The notes beneath the pieces were generated by a model. The model was not told the origin of the DNA and ran no database searches. It saw only the letters and a list, made by a program, of their open reading frames with translations. From JBAZTA01 sp964588175 (lineage in GTDB: Bacteria; Omnitrophota; Gorgyraeia; Gygaellales; Profunditerraquicolaceae), in NCBI GenBank assembly GCA_964588175.1, contig CAZPNW010000020.1, positions 1 through 16,965 on the forward strand: DNA of 16,965 nucleotides, in the 5' to 3' direction. Shown in pieces: positions 13,263-16,965 of this stretch. The first letter of the stretch is position 1, and every line of letters begins with the position of its first letter. Position numbers and translations under genes: made by a program.

Positions 13263-13307
13263 AAGGCTTACCAGGTCTTGTTCTAAGACTGGGTAAGCCT
13301 TTTTTTA
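13263..13307 (+). terminator. intrinsic terminator of tRNA-Leu
   Basis: AAGGCTTACC (13263-13272) pairs perfectly with GGTAAGCCTT (13292-13301). An inner GGTCTT/AAGACT extends the stem, and a T-run follows to 13307. It starts 13 bases after the tRNA. Confidence 0.9.
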
Positions 13308-13561
13308 TTAGTTATTAGTACCGTCTGCAAACCCAATCTTGTACCGTCAGCGAATTCGATCTTGCATCTGTCCCCTGTAGCGTCTTTCCAGAGTAATCTT
13401 AAAACTTACTAAAAATCCTGTTTTCAAACGATTATTGTATTAAGGGATAGGTGGGAGATTGAAAAAAGGGCAGGTGCCCGATTGGATTTGCACCCGGTAC
13501 TAAGGGTAAGGGGGAAAACGCTTTCATAATTGCTCAATATAGTATTGAAAAAGATATTATC
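13308..13561. other. gene-free stretch before paralogue B promoter
   Basis: About 250 bases (part of a 490-base non-coding gap from tRNA-Leu to 13744). It holds two imperfect 23-base tandem units, 13320-13342 and 13343-13365 (both ACCGTC...ATCTTG), and an operator-like palindrome at 13513-13526. I see nothing else. Confidence 0.5.
13513..13526. promoter_or_regulatory. cre/LacI-family operator-like site upstream of paralogue B
   Basis: GGAAAACGCTTTCA matches TGWAANCGNTNWCA at 13 of 14 positions. In reverse complement it shares TATGAAAGCGTTTTC with the site upstream of paralogue A (11386-11400). It lies about 50 bases upstream of the proposed promoter. Confidence 0.4.
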
Positions 13562-13589
13562 TTGATGCATAGTTATCATAATATATCAT
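13562..13589 (+). promoter_or_regulatory. candidate promoter of paralogue B
   Basis: TTGATG (13562-13567), 16-base spacer, TATCAT (13584-13589). An alternative is TTGAAA (13545-13550) with a poor -10. The first option starts transcription at about 13596, inside the first leader hairpin, mirroring the layout of the protease gene. Confidence 0.45.
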
Positions 13590-13590
13590 T

Positions 13591-13623
13591 CGCTTACGCA
13601 GTCCGGGTCAAGTTGCGCAAGCG
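13591..13623 (+). promoter_or_regulatory. leader hairpin of paralogue B
   Basis: CGCTTACGCA (13591-13600) and TGCGCAAGCG (13614-13623) pair at 9 of 10, with a 13-base loop (GTCCGGGTCAAGT). It precedes the leader terminator by 18 bases. I do not recognise a known riboswitch class. Confidence 0.5.
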
Positions 13624-13641
13624 TCTTAACAAAATACAATG

Positions 13642-13685
13642 GAGGTACTGGAGCGATCCCTTTCGTTCTTAGGTGCCTCTTTTTT
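13642..13685 (+). terminator. intrinsic terminator inside the paralogue B 5' leader
   Basis: GAGGTACT (13642-13649) pairs with GGTGCCTC (13672-13679), including two G-U pairs. An inner GAGCGA/TCGTTC continues the stem, and six Ts follow at 13680-13685. It lies between the promoter region and the ribosome binding site AAAGGAG (13731-13737) of the gene at 13744. Confidence 0.7.
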
Positions 13686-13743
13686 GTTTATGGAACCCAG
13701 AAAATTCAGTGTAAATACACTTTCAATAAAAAAGGAGAAATAC

Positions 13744-16700
13744 ATGTTTAGGAGAATAATTTCAATTTTTCTCATCGCGAGCTTTATATTCCAGCAGGTT
13801 GGTTTCGCGCAGGCAGCTTCTGAGATAAATATCGCCGGCTATTTGAGCCAGATGCGCAGTATCATTGCCCCGGATAAATTCCGGCCGATGCACTTGCGTT
13901 ATTTTTCGTATGACAGCCAGAACAATAATTTTAAAGCCCTGCTTGATAAAGGCGATGCAAAAGATATCAAGGGCGAGCAGTTGGAAACTTCCAGCCGCCA
14001 GCTGTTAAGTTATTTTTTGGTGGGAGTGACCCTTCCGAATGAAAGTTTTTGGGTGAATTTAAGGCCTGACCGGGAAGATCAGATCATCGATGACGCCTTA
14101 GGTACGACCGATGTAGGGAAAATTCTGCTGGAAGCCGATCTTCAGCTGAAAAAAGACACCGCGAGATTTACTTCACCGGAAACAGTGGAAGGAAAAGAAT
14201 ACTGGGACAAGCTTTATCGCAAGGCAGGCGAGCTTTATGGCTCGGACCATGTCACCATCCCGACCCTTACCCGTCCCTGGATAGTCCCCAGCGAAGTTAT
14301 TATACGGGAAGGCGCGGGAAGCGCCTATGTCTATAAAGCGACATTGAAGGTAATGCTTGAACAGGACCATATTAAGAATTCGGAAATGTATAATTTCAGC
14401 GACGAGCGGGCAAAGGCGTTGAATGAATATTCGTCTGAATTGATCCGACAGAACATCCTCCCTAAGCTTACCAAAGAGATCAATATTTCAAAGCGCTATG
14501 TCTCTTTGCGCCAGGTGTTTTATTCTTTAATATTATCCCGTTGGTTTAAAGAACGTTTTAACGGACAGCCGGGGTCGTATGCCTCTTTGATCGATCAAAA
14601 GAATCTCGCCGGATTGACTTCGAAGGAAAGCTGGTCAAAATCCACATACTTTCAGGCGTATCAAAAGTCGTTTCAAGACGGTGAGTATAATATCGCAAAA
14701 CAGGTGGATACCCCTACCGGCCAGGTGATCAGGACGTATTTCTCCGGAGGTATTGCATTGCAAGAATCATTGCCAAATACTCTGACAGCAGCAAGCCCGA
14801 TTGGGACATTTTCTTCTCCTCATGTAGAGCTGCCGAAAATATTGGTAACCAAAGGTCAGGTTGAGATCAGCGGGCGTGAAGGACAGGGAAATGATCCTTT
14901 AGGCGGCGCTTATGCTGTTAATGATAATTCTGCGGGTTCTCCGGTGCGGCTGGAAGCTCAAGAGAAAAAGAACCTTCCTTCCGCTTCGCCGATTAACGCG
15001 CAGGTATCTGCCGATAAGCTTACCTGGAAAGAAGCATTTGGCTTTGCTGGGTATAATCGCCCGTTCACTGCCAGGAATTTGATGAAAATTGACCGTCTGG
15101 ATGAAATAGATGAAAATCTGGTATTGAAAGTCTCCGACGTTTTATTGCCTAAGATAAGGAAACCGGAAATTGGAGCCTTATTCAGACGTTGGATCGAAAG
15201 AGGGGAAAGTTGGAAGACATTTTTCGTATTAAGCAGGATTACGTCAAAGTATAGTGATCCGTCTTTCCAAAAGGTTGCGTATGAACAGATCGGAGAACCT
15301 CTGTATCAGCGGATGCTTACTGAAGCAGTGGAAAGCAGGGATGGCGTATTATTACGCTACGCAACCAGGGATTTGTATCTCACCGACCAACTTAAGCGGA
15401 CAATTTTTGAAAGAGGGGACAGTAAGATCAAAGAATCCCTCATAGGTAACAAATCAGGCCTTCCCAGAGATATCCAAGAAAAGATTGTCAGGGAAGGAAG
15501 TGTAAGTCTTAAGACAGATTTGGCGTATCAGTATTATACTCATCCGGAAGTCATGAGTATGTTGGCAAAAGATGCGGATGAAGAAGTCCTGATGGCAGTA
15601 GCTTATAATGAGAAAGCTCCGATGGCAGTTTTAAGATCATTAGTTGATAAGGAAAGTAACCGGATTGCATATGCACTTAAAAGAAATAAAGCAGTGGGGT
15701 ATGACCTTTTCATGGTGTGGCTTCATGAGAGAGAGGGAATCAAGCGTCAAAAGACTCTGGAAGAACGAGAAAAAAGACTTACCGCGTACGAGGCGAAAAT
15801 AAAGGAGCGCGGAGAGCCGTCCAGAGCAGAAATTACCGTGTACGCGGAAGGTGCATGGAGCGAATATAAACAATTTGTGTTGCCGCTTGCCCCGTTGCAT
15901 AACATTGCGGGTGTCGCAGGTTTGATCCCGCATAAAAAAGCGGTAAAATTCGTGATAGAAGGAGCAAAACCGGATATTGAGAACTTTGTTGAAGCGCTTA
16001 GAAAATGGGCCGTGATACAAGATATCGAAGTTAAATGGGGGGAGTATAAAAAAGAATTCTTTGCATTTGGCATCGTAGAAAAAAGCAGAAGGAAATATTA
16101 CTACAGCGATGAAGGCGGCTCCCGCGTTATCGATGATAGTTGGGGGTTAGGCGATTACGTATTGGCAGGGCTTGTGGTGTATACGTTGTTCGGCCAAGAT
16201 AACGAGACGATCACGGAGAGCGGTATTTCTTCTGCCCCCGGAGGTTTTGGGTTCGATAGCCCTGAGGATGAGCCTCAATCGTCTGTTCATGAAACAGAAG
16301 AAACAAGCATCTCGGAAGCTTCTGAACCAAGCGGTGATAATGATTCGAGTTCTCCTCTTTCCGTAAAACAAGAAAAACAATCATTCTTAAGTTCTCTTGG
16401 GCAAACCCTTTCGTATTACTGGCTGAGGATGAGGTTCTTTCGGGAGTATCGGACATTCGAAAAAGAGTATGGGTTTAATAAGGAACAGTTAGAAACAATG
16501 TTTATGCGTTTAGCCCAAAAGCCTCAGGCAAGGGAAGGGATCGATCAACTCAAGAGGTTCGCGTATTACGCATCTGTGGCCGGGTTTTTAGATGAGAAGA
16601 GAATGCTTTATTATACCGCACTTGATGATTGGGATGCGGATGGTTATGGTGACGGCCCGCATTACGCTCTTGATAAGAACATCTTAGAGGCGGTCGCATA

Positions 16701-16965
16701 TGAGTTAGTAACAGCTGAAAATCAGAAAACACTCGTACAGAAAATAATCGCAATGGATAAAGAAAATGAAAAAGCAAAATTAAATGTTCAAGAAAGACAA
16801 AGTGCGGTGCTGAATGTTTTGAGGCGATCGGTAGCATATGAAGTGATCAAAGCCAGGCTTGAAAGTGTTCCGGAGGAGAGATCCTTGAATAAATTCTTTG
16901 CTGAAACACTAAAGCTGCAAGATGAGGGTATCCTGCCGAAAGATGCGGATGTGGAGACTTGGGAT
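13744..16965 (+). CDS. large secreted multidomain protein (paralogue B), 3' end outside window
   Basis: 1074 codons without a stop; the C-terminus is cut by the window edge. Seen: a signal peptide cleaved after GFA (residue 22). The shared N-terminal domain (about 46-337: HLRYFSYD, TLPNESFWVNLRPD, TIPTLTRPWIVP, LKVMLEQD, SGGI) pairs with the 8729-11281 protein. Helical repeats follow; about 571-659 resembles leucine-rich-variant/HEAT repeats (LAKDADEEVLMAVAYNE). Residues 696-779 look like a degenerate acylphosphatase fold. An acidic Ser/Glu-rich linker lies at about 820-879, and a calcium-loop-like D962-x-D964-x-D966-G at 962-973. An in-frame ATG at 13690 exists, but 13744 has AAAGGAG at 13731-13737 and yields the proper signal peptide. 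Expression probably depends on the leader terminator. The N-terminal domain's function is unknown; it probably acts outside the cytoplasm. Confidence 0.88.
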   Translation, partial: MFRRIISIFLIASFIFQQVGFAQAASEINIAGYLSQMRSIIAPDKFRPMHLRYFSYDSQNNNFKALLDKGDAKDIKGEQLETSSRQLLSYFLVGVTLPNESFWVNLRPDREDQIIDDALGTTDVGKILLEADLQLKKDTARFTSPETVEGKEYWDKLYRKAGELYGSDHVTIPTLTRPWIVPSEVIIREGAGSAYVYKATLKVMLEQDHIKNSEMYNFSDERAKALNEYSSELIRQNILPKLTKEINISKRYVSLRQVFYSLILSRWFKERFNGQPGSYASLIDQKNLAGLTSKESWSKSTYFQAYQKSFQDGEYNIAKQVDTPTGQVIRTYFSGGIALQESLPNTLTAASPIGTFSSPHVELPKILVTKGQVEISGREGQGNDPLGGAYAVNDNSAGSPVRLEAQEKKNLPSASPINAQVSADKLTWKEAFGFAGYNRPFTARNLMKIDRLDEIDENLVLKVSDVLLPKIRKPEIGALFRRWIERGESWKTFFVLSRITSKYSDPSFQKVAYEQIGEPLYQRMLTEAVESRDGVLLRYATRDLYLTDQLKRTIFERGDSKIKESLIGNKSGLPRDIQEKIVREGSVSLKTDLAYQYYTHPEVMSMLAKDADEEVLMAVAYNEKAPMAVLRSLVDKESNRIAYALKRNKAVGYDLFMVWLHEREGIKRQKTLEEREKRLTAYEAKIKERGEPSRAEITVYAEGAWSEYKQFVLPLAPLHNIAGVAGLIPHKKAVKFVIEGAKPDIENFVEALRKWAVIQDIEVKWGEYKKEFFAFGIVEKSRRKYYYSDEGGSRVIDDSWGLGDYVLAGLVVYTLFGQDNETITESGISSAPGGFGFDSPEDEPQSSVHETEETSISEASEPSGDNDSSSPLSVKQEKQSFLSSLGQTLSYYWLRMRFFREYRTFEKEYGFNKEQLETMFMRLAQKPQAREGIDQLKRFAYYASVAGFLDEKRMLYYTALDDWDADGYGDGPHYALDKNILEAVAYELVTAENQKTLVQKIIAMDKENEKAKLNVQERQSAVLNVLRRSVAYEVIKARLESVPEERSLNKFFAETLKLQDEGILPKDADVETWD

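Noticed and set aside
13591..13685. Known riboswitch class (c-di-GMP, preQ1 or similar) in the paralogue B leader
   Set aside because: I could not match the conserved core of any class I know; only hairpins and a terminator are supported.
14173..16837. Short frames on both strands within 13744-16965
   Set aside because: All are shadows of the continuous plus-strand frame, which has a signal peptide, a ribosome binding site and a paralogue.

Overview
This window looks like a chromosomal contig of an uncultured Gram-negative bacterium, most likely from Candidatus Omnitrophota (OP3). That placement is a judgement from memory. It rests on two large secreted paralogues with a shared N-terminal domain (motifs HLRYxxYD, TLPNxxFWVNLRPD, TIPTLTRPWIVP) and a GGIDMRSLP motif that I associate with that phylum, on a small Omnitrophota-style lipoprotein ending in DAWMKKNLW, and on intergenic DNA packed with short palindromic repeats. 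No 16S or ribosomal protein gene is present to confirm it.

Layout: (1) 13-2804 is a tight, overlapping plus-strand operon: the beta and gamma subunits of a 2-oxoacid:ferredoxin oxidoreductase, glutamyl-tRNA synthetase, and a 59-residue lipoprotein. It is followed by a strong inverted repeat. (2) 2805-5150 is a repeat-rich island. Foldback and REP-like hairpins surround one AT-rich foreign-looking gene (3769-4665) whose C-terminus looks like an Apea-type HEPN domain with an R-x4-H motif. Matching inverted repeats lie on both sides of this gene. (3) 5153-8592 is a secreted S8 (subtilisin-type) protease with a seven-motif beta-propeller and an Ig-like tail. It is expressed from a clear sigma-70-type promoter, with a rho-independent terminator sitting inside its 5' leader. 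Copies of one composite repeat lie on both sides. (4) 8729-11281 (minus) and 13744-16965+ (plus) are divergent paralogues of a large secreted protein of unknown function. The second runs off the window. Between them lie tRNA-Gln(CTG), a GIY-YIG nuclease gene joined to that tRNA by a large hairpin, a small secreted protein, a two-CW-domain protein and tRNA-Leu(GAG).

The most interesting points are: the HEPN gene inside nested inverted repeats, with compensatory changes between repeat copies; the two secreted-protein genes whose leaders carry a terminator between promoter and ribosome binding site; LacI/cre-like palindromes upstream of both paralogues; the tRNA-hairpin-GIY-YIG unit; and an apparently degenerate acylphosphatase-like domain inside the 13744 protein. 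The long gene at 13744 was read by direct translation: it has no stop codon through base 16965 (1074 codons), so it is 3'-truncated by the window edge.
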